A stretch of DNA of 64,000 nucleotides. Origin: Dermabacteraceae bacterium TAE3-ERU5. Lineage in GTDB: Bacteria; Actinomycetota; Actinomycetes; Actinomycetales; Dermabacteraceae. Position numbers and translations under genes: made by a program. The stretch covers positions 204,850 through 268,849 of the forward strand of contig JAHUUK010000003.1 of the NCBI GenBank assembly GCA_019218375.1, written 5' to 3'. The notes under the pieces were generated by a model. The model was not told the DNA's origin and did no database searches. It was given only the letters and a program-made list of their open reading frames with translations. Positions 18,039 to 26,766 of this stretch are shown in pieces (the first letter of the stretch is position 1; the number at the start of each line of letters is the position of its first letter).

Positions 18039-19261
18039 CTGCGCCTCCGTGCTCCCTGCCGCGATAGCGATGCCAATACGGGCGAGAGCGATTCGCTGCC
18101 ACGCCAGGGAATAACGGGGGTGCCGTATTCCTCTATGCGTGCCACGGTTTCCGCGCGCTCCAAAAGCCGCAGCCGCCAGGCGAGCCTGCGCGTCTCGTCA
18201 CCCTCCGCCGTAAGATCGCCAGGCAGCGTATCGATCAGCACCACCTGCGCGCCGCGCGCAAGCAGTGAAATCACCTCATCGGTAACGTCGGCCCGCAGCA
18301 GCGGGGAACAAACGAAGACCAGGCTGCCGCCGCGTAGCCGATAGAGGGGACGGGGGCGGTTATTACGCGCCGTGGCGCGTTCCGCACCCGCCACCAGATC
18401 CGTGAGCAGCCGGTACTGGCCGCGCCCGGAACGCGGGCGCAGCGAACCGAGCACGGTCCCGAAATCGTGCAGGCCAACCCGGTCCCCGGCATCCAGGTAG
18501 TAGCGGGCCAGCACGTTTAGCGCCGACACGCTGGTATCCAGGCTGGAGCCGGTATCGCTGCCGACATCGGTGAGGGTATCGACGGCGATGATGACATCGG
18601 TATCACGGTCGGTCAGGGTCGCGTTCGTGTGTAATTCCCCGACGCGAGAAGTAACCCGCCAGTTGATGCGCCGCAATCTATCCCCCGGCAGGAAGGGGCG
18701 CACGTCCGCGAGCGCCGAACCGTCCCCGCGCCGGGGAGAGGTATGCGCGCCGGTGACCCCTATCGGGTGGGCGAGGGAGGAACGGGCGCTGCTCGTATCC
18801 GCCCGGGGGGTGACCCTGACGGGCGGCAGCTGACAGGGGGAGAGGCAGCGCTGGCTAAACAATGCATCGTGCGAAACGAGCGTAACGGGACCGACCTCGT
18901 ACATTCCCCAGCGCGAAAACGAGAGGGAAATCTTGGCTTTGCTACCCGCGCCGCCTAGCACCGCACCCCAGGCCGGGGTGTATTTCGTGTGCGCACGCAG
19001 CGTAGTAGCGAGCGCTACCGGACCGGCGGCCTCGGAGGTCAGCTCGCACACCTCACCCTCGCGGGCGCGCGAGGAAGAAAGCCGGGCGGCTGCCGGACGC
19101 GGCTTGGGGGAAGCTGCGGCGAGCGCCAACCAGGCAGCGAGCGCAGAAACCAGCAGCAAAACCTCCGCCCTGCCGGTCAAAATCGCCAGCAGTGCCCCGA
19201 ACGAACAGGTGAGCAGGGCGCGGACGTAAGCGGCGGTATGGCCGCTGGCAGCGGCTGGCAT
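18035..19261 (-). CDS. DUF58 domain protein
   Basis: 408 residues from the ATG at 19261, which shares one base with the MoxR stop (TAATG). Two N-terminal membrane helices (about 12-45) precede a beta-rich region. The DUF58 core is RPFLPGDRLRRINWRVTSRV followed by a VWA-like strand DVIIAVDTLTDVGS; the MIDAS-type DxSxS is altered. DUF58 proteins are partners of MoxR ATPases. The role is not established, but the pair is often proposed to assemble or fold envelope or metal-dependent complexes. Confidence 0.9.
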   Translation of the reverse strand: MPAAASGHTAAYVRALLTCSFGALLAILTGRAEVLLLVSALAAWLALAAASPKPRPAAARLSSSRAREGEVCELTSEAAGPVALATTLRAHTKYTPAWGAVLGGAGSKAKISLSFSRWGMYEVGPVTLVSHDALFSQRCLSPCQLPPVRVTPRADTSSARSSLAHPIGVTGAHTSPRRGDGSALADVRPFLPGDRLRRINWRVTSRVGELHTNATLTDRDTDVIIAVDTLTDVGSDTGSSLDTSVSALNVLARYYLDAGDRVGLHDFGTVLGSLRPRSGRGQYRLLTDLVAGAERATARNNRPRPLYRLRGGSLVFVCSPLLRADVTDEVISLLARGAQVVLIDTLPGDLTAEGDETRRLAWRLRLLERAETVARIEEYGTPVIPWRGSESLSPVLASLSRQGARRRR

Positions 19262-20238
19262 TAACGCTCCGCCGGGTCGATGTCGGGCACGGGTACGCTG
19301 CGCAGCAGGTCGGCCACTACGTCGCCGGGCTGCACCTCCTGCAGCCAGAGTTCGGGCTTGATGGCGATGCGGTGCGTGAGGGCGGCCGGTGCCAGTTCCT
19401 GCACATCGCTTGGCAGCACGAAATCGCGGCCCTGCATGAGCGCCCAGGCCCGCGCCGTGGTCAGCAGGGCCAGGGAGCCGCGCGGCGATGCGCCGAGCAG
19501 CACCTGGCGGTGTTCCCGGCTGGCGGCGCAAAGCTGCACCAGGTAACGCACGATGTCGGGATGCACGTAAACGGTTTCGGCGCATTCCTGCAGTGCCAGC
19601 AGGGTCTCGGGATCGACCACGGTGCGCAGCACCGTTTCTTCGCTGCCGCGCGTCATGCGGGAGGCGAGCACCCGGCATTCGTCGTCCAGGCTCGGGTAGC
19701 CGAAGCTGAGGCGGAGCAGGAATCGGTCCAGCTGCGCCTCCGGCAGGGGATAGGTGCCCTCGTGTTCGACCGGGTTAGCGGTGGCGATGACGTGGAACGG
19801 GCGCGGCAGGGGATGGGTTGTTCCCTCTACCGTCGCCTGCCCCTCCTGCATGGCTTCGAGCAGCGCGGCCTGGGTCTTGGGGGGAGTGCGGTTGATTTCG
19901 TCGGCCAGCAGCAGCCCCGTGAACACCGGGCCGGGACGGAAGTTGAAACGCCCCTCGGCAGGGTCGTAAACGTAGCTGCCGGTGAGGTCCGAGGGGAGCA
20001 GATCGGGGGTGAACTGGGCACGCGTAAAGGGCAGCCCTAGCACCTGTGCGAACGCGCGGGCCGTGACCGTTTTACCCAGCCCCGGATAGTCCTCAATCAG
20101 CACATGACCGCGGGCGATAAGGGAGGCGAGCAGCATCTGGAGCGGTTTCTCGGCACCGATAACGGCGCGGGCAACCTCCGCCAGGATTTCCTGGCTCAGC
20201 CGGTGGGCTTCTGCGTGGCTAAGGCTTTGCGTGTTCAC
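19261..20238 (-). CDS. MoxR-family AAA+ ATPase
   Basis: 325 residues from GTG (GTGA overlap with the preceding gene). Walker A is EDYPGLGKTVTARA, Walker B is GLLLADEINRTPPKTQAALL, sensor 1 is FHVIATANPVEHEGTYPLPE, and the arginine-finger region is AQLDRFLLRL. MoxR ATPases act as chaperones on partner proteins with VWA-like domains, here most likely the DUF58 protein encoded next. Confidence 0.96.
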   Translation of the reverse strand: MNTQSLSHAEAHRLSQEILAEVARAVIGAEKPLQMLLASLIARGHVLIEDYPGLGKTVTARAFAQVLGLPFTRAQFTPDLLPSDLTGSYVYDPAEGRFNFRPGPVFTGLLLADEINRTPPKTQAALLEAMQEGQATVEGTTHPLPRPFHVIATANPVEHEGTYPLPEAQLDRFLLRLSFGYPSLDDECRVLASRMTRGSEETVLRTVVDPETLLALQECAETVYVHPDIVRYLVQLCAASREHRQVLLGASPRGSLALLTTARAWALMQGRDFVLPSDVQELAPAALTHRIAIKPELWLQEVQPGDVVADLLRSVPVPDIDPAER

Positions 20239-20699
20239 AGTGACTCGATTTCTCCTAGGTAGGCGGAAAGCTTACGGCCGTCCATTTGTTGCTCCGTATC
20301 GCGCAGCAGCCGGGTGAGTTCCGGGGTTAGTACGCCGTCGGTGAGCAGCGGGTCTTTCCCGTGCAGGCGCTGGCCGCGGGTGCTGGCGCAGGCTGCTAGC
20401 CGACGCTGCAGGGTGCGGGACTCACGCCCGGTGAGAACGGCGCGCACGGCGTCCTCGGTTTGCGTGATCTGACTGGTGTCGGCCCCGAAAACTTCCGCTT
20501 CGGCTGCGGCGGGCGAGGGCCAGGCGACGCTATCCGCCGCGAGCGGCCCGGTCTTTAGCAGCAGATAACCGATCGCTCCCAGGAAGGTGGCGCAAACCAA
20601 CAGGTAGGGAGCGAGTGCCACCCCCATTAAGAACAGGGCCGCAGCGGTGAGTGTCACTACCGCCGCGCTGCCCAATAGGGCGAGCGAAAAACGTTTCAC
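20235..20699 (-). CDS. Small two-helix membrane protein of the MoxR operon
   Basis: 154 residues. Two membrane helices at about 8-27 and 30-50 are followed by a cytosolic, largely helical, Arg-rich region (VLTGRESRTLQRRLAACAST). Family not recognised. It overlaps both neighbours by 4 nt and lies between the DUF4129 and MoxR genes, a position often filled by an uncharacterised membrane protein. Confidence 0.82.
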   Translation of the reverse strand: MKRFSLALLGSAAVVTLTAAALFLMGVALAPYLLVCATFLGAIGYLLLKTGPLAADSVAWPSPAAAEAEVFGADTSQITQTEDAVRAVLTGRESRTLQRRLAACASTRGQRLHGKDPLLTDGVLTPELTRLLRDTEQQMDGRKLSAYLGEIESL

Positions 20700-21439
20700 A
20701 CCGCCTCACCCCCGGCCGGAGAATCGGCCTGACGCAGGTTTGCATCGGCCTGGGGCAGGCTTGTTAGAAGGCGGCGCAAAGCGGCTTCGGCAGCGGCCAC
20801 CGCAGCTTCATCAAGCACCCGGCCAGAATAGCGTTCCTGCTGGTAGAGGGACTCTAGGCGTTTTAGCGCGGCAGCGTCCAGGGGGAGCGCCGACAGCGCC
20901 CGACTGGTGAACTGATCGGCGGTTTCGTGAGGCCGCCGGGGCACGCCACCCGCAGCGGCAGCAAACTCTAGCTTCCGCCAGGCGCGACAAACCGCTCCCG
21001 CGGGAGGGCCGTTATCCAACTCCGCGCGGGCCGCCACGAAAGCGTCAGCCACGGCCCCTAAATCGCGCGGGGCGGAAACCGGGCCGGCAGCTACATCTAC
21101 CTCTTCCCGTAGCGGGGTGCCGTGAGTATGCAAAGCCCGCACCACGCGCAGCACCAGCCAGGCGGCGCAGATAACCGCGACCACCACCGCCAGCGTAATG
21201 AGTATCCCCAGCCAGGCTTGCGTCTCGTAGGCGCGGGCCGGATCCACCACCGGCTGCTGCGGCGGGGGCGGCGGTTCCTCGGGAGAAACGGTGCGGGGCG
21301 GGGGAGGCGAAAGCCTAAACTCCCTGCCGGGAATCGTATGGCTCGGGGAGGGGCGCGCAGAACGGGCCGACACCACGGCGGCGGCACCTAACAAGAAAAC
21401 CCCCAGCGGTAGCAGGAAGCTCCCACGCCCAGGCTTCAC
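20696..21439 (-). CDS. DUF4129-domain membrane protein
   Basis: 247 residues. There is a signal-anchor at the N-terminus, a Pro-rich extracytoplasmic stretch, a central membrane helix (about 78-102) and a cytosolic C-terminal domain. RRPHETADQFTSRAL and LYQQERYSGRVLDEAAV fit DUF4129, which usually sits beside MoxR and DUF58. The start overlaps the methyltransferase stop (ATGA). Confidence 0.87.
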   Translation of the reverse strand: MKPGRGSFLLPLGVFLLGAAAVVSARSARPSPSHTIPGREFRLSPPPPRTVSPEEPPPPPQQPVVDPARAYETQAWLGILITLAVVVAVICAAWLVLRVVRALHTHGTPLREEVDVAAGPVSAPRDLGAVADAFVAARAELDNGPPAGAVCRAWRKLEFAAAAGGVPRRPHETADQFTSRALSALPLDAAALKRLESLYQQERYSGRVLDEAAVAAAEAALRRLLTSLPQADANLRQADSPAGGEAV

Positions 21440-22671
21440 AGTGGCTCCGCCTCGGTATTTTTAAGCGGCTCAGCCACTATCACACTATGTTTTCCGGCCA
21501 CCCTGGTAAGGAAGATGGTGGCCCGCCCGTCACCGTTTTGGGCGGGGCGCAGCATTCGCCGCAGCTGCTCCGGTTCCAGCGCCGCCCCGCGCTTCTTAAT
21601 GACGAGGTTCCCGATGCGTTCCTTACGCAGGTACGCCTTCAACGCCTTCACGCCGAACGGCAGCACGTCCCGCACGCGATAACCGGTCAGGAACGGGCTT
21701 TCCTGCGCGGCAGCGCCGCTCAGGTAGGCGATGCTCTGATCAATCACGTGCAGATCGAGCGCGGCGGCCAGGGTGCCGAGCAAGCCGGAGCGAATCACCG
21801 CGCCGTCCGGTTCGTACAGGTAAGGGCCGACCTCGCCCACCGGAACCTCGCTGTCTTCCCCGGTGCCGTCCAGGCGGTGCGTACCGCCGGGGCCGAGCAG
21901 GAGCGCGCTGCGGCGCACCCCCGGCCGCGCCAGGGGGCCACACCAGAGGGCCGCCTCCACCACGCTGCCGCGCACGCTCACCCACTGGGTTTCGCAATCA
22001 TCCGGCAGCGCCGCGTGGTCGATACCGGGGCCAAGTTTCACGCCGACGGGGCCGTATGCGCCGTCGCTGCCCAGCCTGCGGGCCAGCTCCAACACCTGGC
22101 TGAGCGGAGGGGAACATTCCTCCGGGTCGTAGAGGCGCCGCCCGTTTTCGCGCCGGGCCGGGTCCAGCCAGAGGGCATCCCCGGTCGTCGGCACATACGC
22201 GTGGAAATCTCCCGCCTCCGCGCGGGCCGAGGGGAAGGGCATCAGGTTAATGCTGGCCAGGGACGCGGTGACAGGATCGCGGTCGATCGCGAGCACGTTT
22301 AGCCCCATTCCCGCGAAAGCCAGGGAATCCCCGCCCAGACCGCAGCCCAGATCCACCACCCGCTGCGGGGAAAGCGCGGCGTAACGCTGGGCGTGATGGG
22401 CGGCGACGCTGAGCCGCGTGGCCTGCTCCAGGCCGTCCGGGGTAAAGAGCATCCGCTGCGCGAACTCCCCGAACTTATCGGCGGCGCGAGCACGCAGGCG
22501 CGACTGCGTGAGCAGCGCCGCCACGGCCCCCGCCGGATGCCCCTCGCGGCGCAGCTTTTCGTTCAGCGCCAGCGCCCCGTCCTCGCTGTAGGGCGGCAGG
22601 GAATTGAGCAGCTGCCAGCCCTCCGGTTGGAGCACGTATTGCAGGTTTTCAAGAAAGGCATCCTGGGTCAC
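21436..22671 (-). CDS. SAM-dependent methyltransferase with THUMP-like C-terminal domain
   Basis: 411 residues from GTG 22671; an ATG at 22710 would overlap the divergent MoeA start, so the shorter form is preferred. The SAM site is VVDLGCGLGGDSLAFAGMG with acidic LAIDRD at the next strand and a later WLDPARRENGRRL, like the (D/N)PP loop. The C-terminal ~150 residues (VRDVLPFGVKALKAYLRKER) match the THUMP-like domain in actinobacterial relatives. It is probably an RNA methyltransferase; the target is unknown. First gene of the minus-strand MoxR operon. Confidence 0.87.
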   Translation of the reverse strand: MTQDAFLENLQYVLQPEGWQLLNSLPPYSEDGALALNEKLRREGHPAGAVAALLTQSRLRARAADKFGEFAQRMLFTPDGLEQATRLSVAAHHAQRYAALSPQRVVDLGCGLGGDSLAFAGMGLNVLAIDRDPVTASLASINLMPFPSARAEAGDFHAYVPTTGDALWLDPARRENGRRLYDPEECSPPLSQVLELARRLGSDGAYGPVGVKLGPGIDHAALPDDCETQWVSVRGSVVEAALWCGPLARPGVRRSALLLGPGGTHRLDGTGEDSEVPVGEVGPYLYEPDGAVIRSGLLGTLAAALDLHVIDQSIAYLSGAAAQESPFLTGYRVRDVLPFGVKALKAYLRKERIGNLVIKKRGAALEPEQLRRMLRPAQNGDGRATIFLTRVAGKHSVIVAEPLKNTEAEPL

Positions 22672-22704
22672 TCGGCCATCGTAGTGCCTGGCACAATAGG
22701 GGGC

Positions 22705-23901
22705 ATGCATGATGAGCCGTCTTTGGAAGCGTGGCGCAGCGCCGCAGCCGCCCTGAACGTTCCCGCGCAGATCGCGCAGCTGCCGCTGGAAGCGGCGCTC
22801 GGAATGCCTTTAGCCGAACCGGTTACCGCACCGCACCCGCTGCCGCACGTGCTCTGCTCCGCGATGGACGGCTACGCGGTGGCTGCGGGAACGGACCCCA
22901 CCGCCACGCTGCCGGTGGTGGCCGACATCCCGGCGGGCGTCGGCCTGCCCGCGCCCCTTCCCGAAGGGACGGCAGCCCGCATCATGACCGGCGCGCCCCT
23001 GCCCGCCGGGGCGGGAATTGTGGTCCCCGTAGAACTAACCGACGCGGACCCGTTCGGCCCGCTGCCGCAGACGGTGACACTCGCCGCGCAGGAAACGGAC
23101 ATGCGCGACGGCAGGCACATTCGCGCCGTGGGTGAAGAACTCGCGCAGGGCGCGGTGATCGCCGCCGCCGGACAACGGGTCGGCCCCGGGCTGGTCGGGC
23201 TTGCCCGCGCCGCCGGCATAGACACCTGCACCGTGCGCAAACCCGTGCGGGTCGGAATCATCGCTACCGGGGACGAACTGGTGGACGAATCTTGCGCCGA
23301 CGGTTCCGTGCGCGAATCCAACACCGGAATGTTGGCCGCCGCCGTCACCGCCCTCGGCCACAGCGCCGAAACGGTGCGCAGCGGGGACGACCCCGACGAC
23401 TTTTTCGCCTGCCTGAGCGCGCTCGCCGCCCGTAGCGACCTGGTGCTCACCACCGGCGGCGTGGGGGTGGGCGCGTTCGACGTGGTGAAGTTGGCGCTCA
23501 CCGAACAGGGGTGTTCGCGCTTTGCGCACCTGGCCCTGCGTCCCGGCGGGCCGCAGGGGATGGGGGAGCTGCTCGGGGCCGACGGCCGCCGGGTACCGCT
23601 ACTGCATTTCCCCGGCACCCCGGTGGGGGCACTGCTGGCGTTCCACCTGTTCGCGCGCGAGGCGCTGGGGCAACCCGCGCTGCGCTGCGTGATGCCGCTG
23701 GCTTCGGGCGAGGAAATCCTGCGTAAGCCGGGTGTGTTCGCGCGCCCGGTAAGGATCGGTGCCGACGGCGCGCACGTGATGGGAGGGAAACGGCTTGCCC
23801 CGTTCGCTACCGCCCACGGGGTGGCGCTGCTCGGCTACGGGCAGAGCGCCGGCATGAAACAGATTCCGGCCGCGCACATGGTCGATATCTTGCTGTTTTA
23901 A
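22705..23901 (+). CDS. Molybdopterin molybdotransferase, MoeA paralogue 1
   Basis: 398 residues from ATG 22705, which has no usable ribosome binding site and sits 7 nt after CACAAT. MoeA inserts molybdate into adenylated molybdopterin. HVLCSAMDGYAVAA, GTAARIMTGAPLPAG and VGIIATGDELV are family signatures. VLTTGGVGVGAFDVVKLAL and HFPGTPVGALLAFHLFA form the MoCF_biosynth site. It is shorter and more divergent than the second MoeA at 37485 and lies 11 kb from the main cofactor cluster, next to a DUF6457 gene. Confidence 0.92.
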   Translation: MHDEPSLEAWRSAAAALNVPAQIAQLPLEAALGMPLAEPVTAPHPLPHVLCSAMDGYAVAAGTDPTATLPVVADIPAGVGLPAPLPEGTAARIMTGAPLPAGAGIVVPVELTDADPFGPLPQTVTLAAQETDMRDGRHIRAVGEELAQGAVIAAAGQRVGPGLVGLARAAGIDTCTVRKPVRVGIIATGDELVDESCADGSVRESNTGMLAAAVTALGHSAETVRSGDDPDDFFACLSALAARSDLVLTTGGVGVGAFDVVKLALTEQGCSRFAHLALRPGGPQGMGELLGADGRRVPLLHFPGTPVGALLAFHLFAREALGQPALRCVMPLASGEEILRKPGVFARPVRIGADGAHVMGGKRLAPFATAHGVALLGYGQSAGMKQIPAAHMVDILLF

Positions 23902-23915
23902 CGGCTTTTCGGCCC

Positions 23916-23921
23916 TATGCT
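23916..23921 (+). promoter_or_regulatory. -10 box TATGCT for a leaderless DUF6457 message
   Basis: TATGCT ends 6 nt before the ATG at 23928, and no Shine-Dalgarno sequence lies between. Transcription would start at or beside the A of ATG. Confidence 0.55.
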
Positions 23922-23927
23922 GGGGTT

Positions 23928-24215
23928 ATGGCACGTAAAGATGATCCCCGCGTAATCGCTACCCTCAACGAATGGGCCACCGCCGTTTCTCAGGACCTCG
24001 AAATGGAGCAGGTCTTTGACGAGGACTCGGTAGGCATGTACCTGGCCCTGACCGGCGCCGCCGCCGTAGAGGTGGTTCGCCCCGCAGCCCCGTTCGTCGC
24101 CCTGTTCGCCGGTTACCTGTACGGGGCTGGCCGCGCCGACTCCCTGGAAGAGGCGGCTGATCTAGCCGCGCAGGCGATGCGCCGCCATCTGCCGGTAAAA
24201 GAAGAAGAGGAATAG
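23928..24215 (+). CDS. DUF6457 domain protein
   Basis: 95 residues, largely helical: LNEWATAVSQDLEME, then VEVVRPAAPFVALFAGYLYG and an acidic tail. The VARPAAPL-like core matches the small DUF6457 family, often beside molybdenum-cofactor genes in actinobacteria. Biochemical role unknown. It follows a MoeA paralogue by 26 bp but has its own -10 box, and it converges on the gene at 24226. Confidence 0.8.
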   Translation: MARKDDPRVIATLNEWATAVSQDLEMEQVFDEDSVGMYLALTGAAAVEVVRPAAPFVALFAGYLYGAGRADSLEEAADLAAQAMRRHLPVKEEEE

Positions 24216-24225
24216 TCCGCAGGGG

Positions 24226-24534
24226 CTAGAGGGAATCAATATCCAGCTGCTTGCGGCGTCTTTCGTCCTGCTGCTTCTTAATTTCTTCTAGCCGCCGACG
24301 GTTGCGGGCGAAATCCCGCCCCCAGAGCGTCAGTGTGACGCTGCAGGTACCGATCGACGCGCCGAGTGTGAATGAAAGCAGATTCGCACTGTAAAGGTAG
24401 CCCGAGAGCGGGATTAACAGCAGAACGACGGTGGGTAGCGGCCATTGTGGCAGGTCACGGTGCCTTAAGAGGTCGTGACCGGCTATCGCCGCCACGACTC
24501 CGGACGCGAGTAGAAGTGCTTGCCACAGACTCAT
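24226..24534 (-). CDS. Small membrane protein, unknown
   Basis: 102 residues with three hydrophobic helices (about 5-20, 32-48, 50-68), then a charged, predicted coiled-coil tail (RNRRRLEEIKKQQDERRRKQ). It starts with ATG. Family not recognised. It is convergent with the DUF6457 gene and divergent from the peptide ABC operon. Confidence 0.7.
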   Translation of the reverse strand: MSLWQALLLASGVVAAIAGHDLLRHRDLPQWPLPTVVLLLIPLSGYLYSANLLSFTLGASIGTCSVTLTLWGRDFARNRRRLEEIKKQQDERRRKQLDIDSL

Positions 24535-24797
24535 TTCGCTATCGTACTGTGACGTCTTGATTGTGAACTACTTGCTCCAAAGGGGTAATCTGTGTGGGAC
24601 TTCCGTGCGGTAACCCCACCGCGTAAATAAGACAGTAAGTAAGGAAGGCTGCCTCGGTTTGCGGCGAACGTTTTTTGGAAAACGGCCATCGCCGCCGCTC
24701 AACTCCGCGTAGGCTCGCAGTATTGCGCTCCTACAGGAGGAGCGCTGGACGTAGCTAACCCGAGGATAAGGAGTGTGCATGATGAGCCGGAGGCACC
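24535..24797 (+). promoter_or_regulatory. Leader region of the oligopeptide ABC operon
   Basis: The 263-bp gap holds a candidate -10 TAATCT at 24586-24591 (weak -35 TTGTGA at 24561). A perfect 8-bp inverted repeat GCGCTCCT/AGGAGCGC at 24725-24745 masks an AGGAGG. An AAGGAG site at 24768-24773 serves a nine-codon ORF. The long structured leader suggests post-transcriptional control; this is inference. Confidence 0.45.
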
Positions 24798-24805
24798 GTG
24801 GCTAG
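24779..24805 (+). CDS. Possible leader peptide overlapping the dppB start
   Basis: ATG 24779, 5 nt after AAGGAG, opens an 8-residue ORF (MMSRRHRG) ending TAG 24803-24805, beyond the GTG of the permease at 24798. The permease's own GGAGG (24789-24793) lies inside this ORF. Arg-rich, so ribosome speed here could affect permease initiation. Too short to call firmly. Confidence 0.35.
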   Translation: MMSRRHRG

Positions 24806-25790
24806 ATTCATTGCAACCCGATTCGTGACCTACGTCATTCTCGCGTTCGTCGCAACCAGCATCGCCTATGTTCTCGCGGCGACATTCCTGCACCCCGAAG
24901 AGGTGCTTTACCCGCCGGCAGCCACCAAGCCGGTTCCCGCCGCGACCGCGCAGGCATATCTAAACGTGCGTAACGTCAACCCCGATACGCCCGTTATGGA
25001 ACGCTACGCCACCTGGGTGGGTGGCCTGGTGCGCGGCGATCTCGGTATGACTACCGGTACTAACAAGGAACTGCGCCCCGTCCTAGACGTGATGGCTGAG
25101 CGCATCCCGATCTCGCTGCGCCTCGTGGTGATCGGTACCGTAATCGGCGTTATCCTCGGCGTCACCGTGGGTGCGGTCACCGCCGTTAAGCGCAATGGCG
25201 TGGGCGACCGCGTAGCCACCCTGTTCTCATTCATCGTGCTGTCGCTCCCCACCGTCGTGGTGATCCTGATCGTGCAGCAGATAAACCAGTTCATCATGGA
25301 CTACACCGGTTACGGCCTGCCCGCCATTAACCCGGTGAACCCGCTGCTCGAAAATCAGCCTTGGGAATACTTCATTTACCAGGTGCAGGCGCTGGTCATG
25401 CCGACCATCGTGCTCGCCATCTTCGGCCTGGCCTCCTACTCGCGCTACATGAAGGTGACGACCCTGGACGTACTGGGCTCGGACTACCTGCGTACCGCTC
25501 GCGCCAAGGGACTCACGCGCTCCCAGGCCATGCGTAAGCACGGTCTGCGCATGGCGCTGATCCCGATGGGCCAGTACTTCGCCTTCGCGGTGGGCGCTGC
25601 ATTCAGCGGCTCGCTGTTCGTTGAGCGCATGTTCAACTGGCAGGGCATCGGCGCCTACGCCGTGCAGTCGATTTCGATTGCCGACGTTAACGGCACCGCC
25701 GCGATCGTGCTTTACTCCGCGGTCCTGACCCTGCTTTCCGCGACGTTCGCAGACTTCCTGCAAGGCCTGCTCGACCCGAGGATTCGGTAA
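24798..25790 (+). CDS. dppB: Oligopeptide/dipeptide ABC transporter permease (DppB-type)
   Basis: 330 residues from GTG, 4 nt after GGAGG. It has an N-terminal membrane helix, a ~65-residue extracytoplasmic segment, then five helices, as in DppB/OppB. The cytoplasmic coupling loop is DVLGSDYLRTARAKGLTRSQ (the EAA motif). VERMFNWQGIGAYAVQSI near the end is typical. It pairs with the permease encoded 2 bp downstream to import peptides delivered by the lipoproteins at 28.9-34.5 kb. Confidence 0.95.
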   Translation: MARFIATRFVTYVILAFVATSIAYVLAATFLHPEEVLYPPAATKPVPAATAQAYLNVRNVNPDTPVMERYATWVGGLVRGDLGMTTGTNKELRPVLDVMAERIPISLRLVVIGTVIGVILGVTVGAVTAVKRNGVGDRVATLFSFIVLSLPTVVVILIVQQINQFIMDYTGYGLPAINPVNPLLENQPWEYFIYQVQALVMPTIVLAIFGLASYSRYMKVTTLDVLGSDYLRTARAKGLTRSQAMRKHGLRMALIPMGQYFAFAVGAAFSGSLFVERMFNWQGIGAYAVQSISIADVNGTAAIVLYSAVLTLLSATFADFLQGLLDPRIR

Positions 25791-25792
25791 AA

Positions 25793-26755
25793 ATGACGAA
25801 CCCGACTACCCCCACCGTGGCAGAGGTGGAGGAACTGGATCAGCTTGCCCCGGACGCACCGGAGGCGGCTCCGGCAGCCCCAGGCTCCAAGCCCATGTCG
25901 CGCGGCCAGCTGCTGCGCCGCCGCTTCCTGCGCAACCCGAGTGCCTGGATCGGCATGAGCGTGCTCAGCGTGCTGATTGCCGCCGCCGTTTTCGGCCCCA
26001 TGTTCTACCCCTGGACGCCCTTCGAGCGCGACCTCGCGAACTCCTTCACGCCGCCGAGCGCGGAGCACTGGTTCGGGGTGAACTCCAACGGCCTGGATAT
26101 CTTCTCGCGCACCGTCGCCGGTCTGCGTGTCTCGCTCATCATCGGTGCGGGTACCGCGCTGCTGACCTCCTTCATCGCGGTGCTCGTCGGCACCATCGCC
26201 GGCTTCGTGAGCCACCGCGGCAAGGTCGGGGCGATGGTCGATACCTTCATCGTTAACCTGATTAACCTGTTCCTGGTTGTGCCGGGCCTGCTGCTGCTGA
26301 TGCTGTTCAGCCCGGCGCTGCAGAGCGCCAGCTGGCTGTGGTTGATCCCGCTGCTCGCCATGTTCGGCTGGATGCTCACCGCCCGTGTGCTGCGCTCCCT
26401 GACCCAGCAGCTCGTGCGCACCGATTACGTGGAAGCGGCCAAGTTCATGGGCGTGAACCCGGTGGTAAATGTGCTGCGCCACATCATCCCGAACGTGGCC
26501 AGCTGGATCATCATCGACACCACGCTGGGCGTGGGCGGCGCGATCCTCGGCGAAACCGGCCTTTCCTTCATCGGCTTCGGTATTCAGTACCCGATGGTTT
26601 CCCTCGGCACCGTGCTGCAGGACTACAACATGGCCGCCCCCTACACCTGGGTACCTGCCGCAGCGGTACTGGCTGCCCTGGTCATTTCGATCAACCTGAT
26701 GGGCGAGGCTCTGCGTGACGCGCTCGATCCCACCAGCGGCTCATCCCGGATCTGA
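25793..26755 (+). CDS. dppC: Oligopeptide/dipeptide ABC transporter permease (DppC-type)
   Basis: 320 residues. A cytosolic Pro/Ala-rich N-terminus is followed by the OppC_N helix (RRRFLRNPSAWIGMSVLSVL), FGVNSNGLDIFSRTVAGLRV, and the EAA loop RTDYVEAAKFMGVNPVVNVL. GETGLSFIGFGIQYPMVSLG near the C-terminus is the standard DppC signature. It forms the heterodimeric channel with DppB and starts 2 bp after its stop. Confidence 0.95.
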   Translation: MTNPTTPTVAEVEELDQLAPDAPEAAPAAPGSKPMSRGQLLRRRFLRNPSAWIGMSVLSVLIAAAVFGPMFYPWTPFERDLANSFTPPSAEHWFGVNSNGLDIFSRTVAGLRVSLIIGAGTALLTSFIAVLVGTIAGFVSHRGKVGAMVDTFIVNLINLFLVVPGLLLLMLFSPALQSASWLWLIPLLAMFGWMLTARVLRSLTQQLVRTDYVEAAKFMGVNPVVNVLRHIIPNVASWIIIDTTLGVGGAILGETGLSFIGFGIQYPMVSLGTVLQDYNMAAPYTWVPAAAVLAALVISINLMGEALRDALDPTSGSSRI

Positions 26756-26766
26756 GGTATTTGAGC

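Noticed and set aside
22671..22710. Methyltransferase start at ATG 22710
   Set aside because: It would overlap the divergent MoeA start at 22705 and lacks a ribosome binding site; GTG 22671 leaves room for a promoter.
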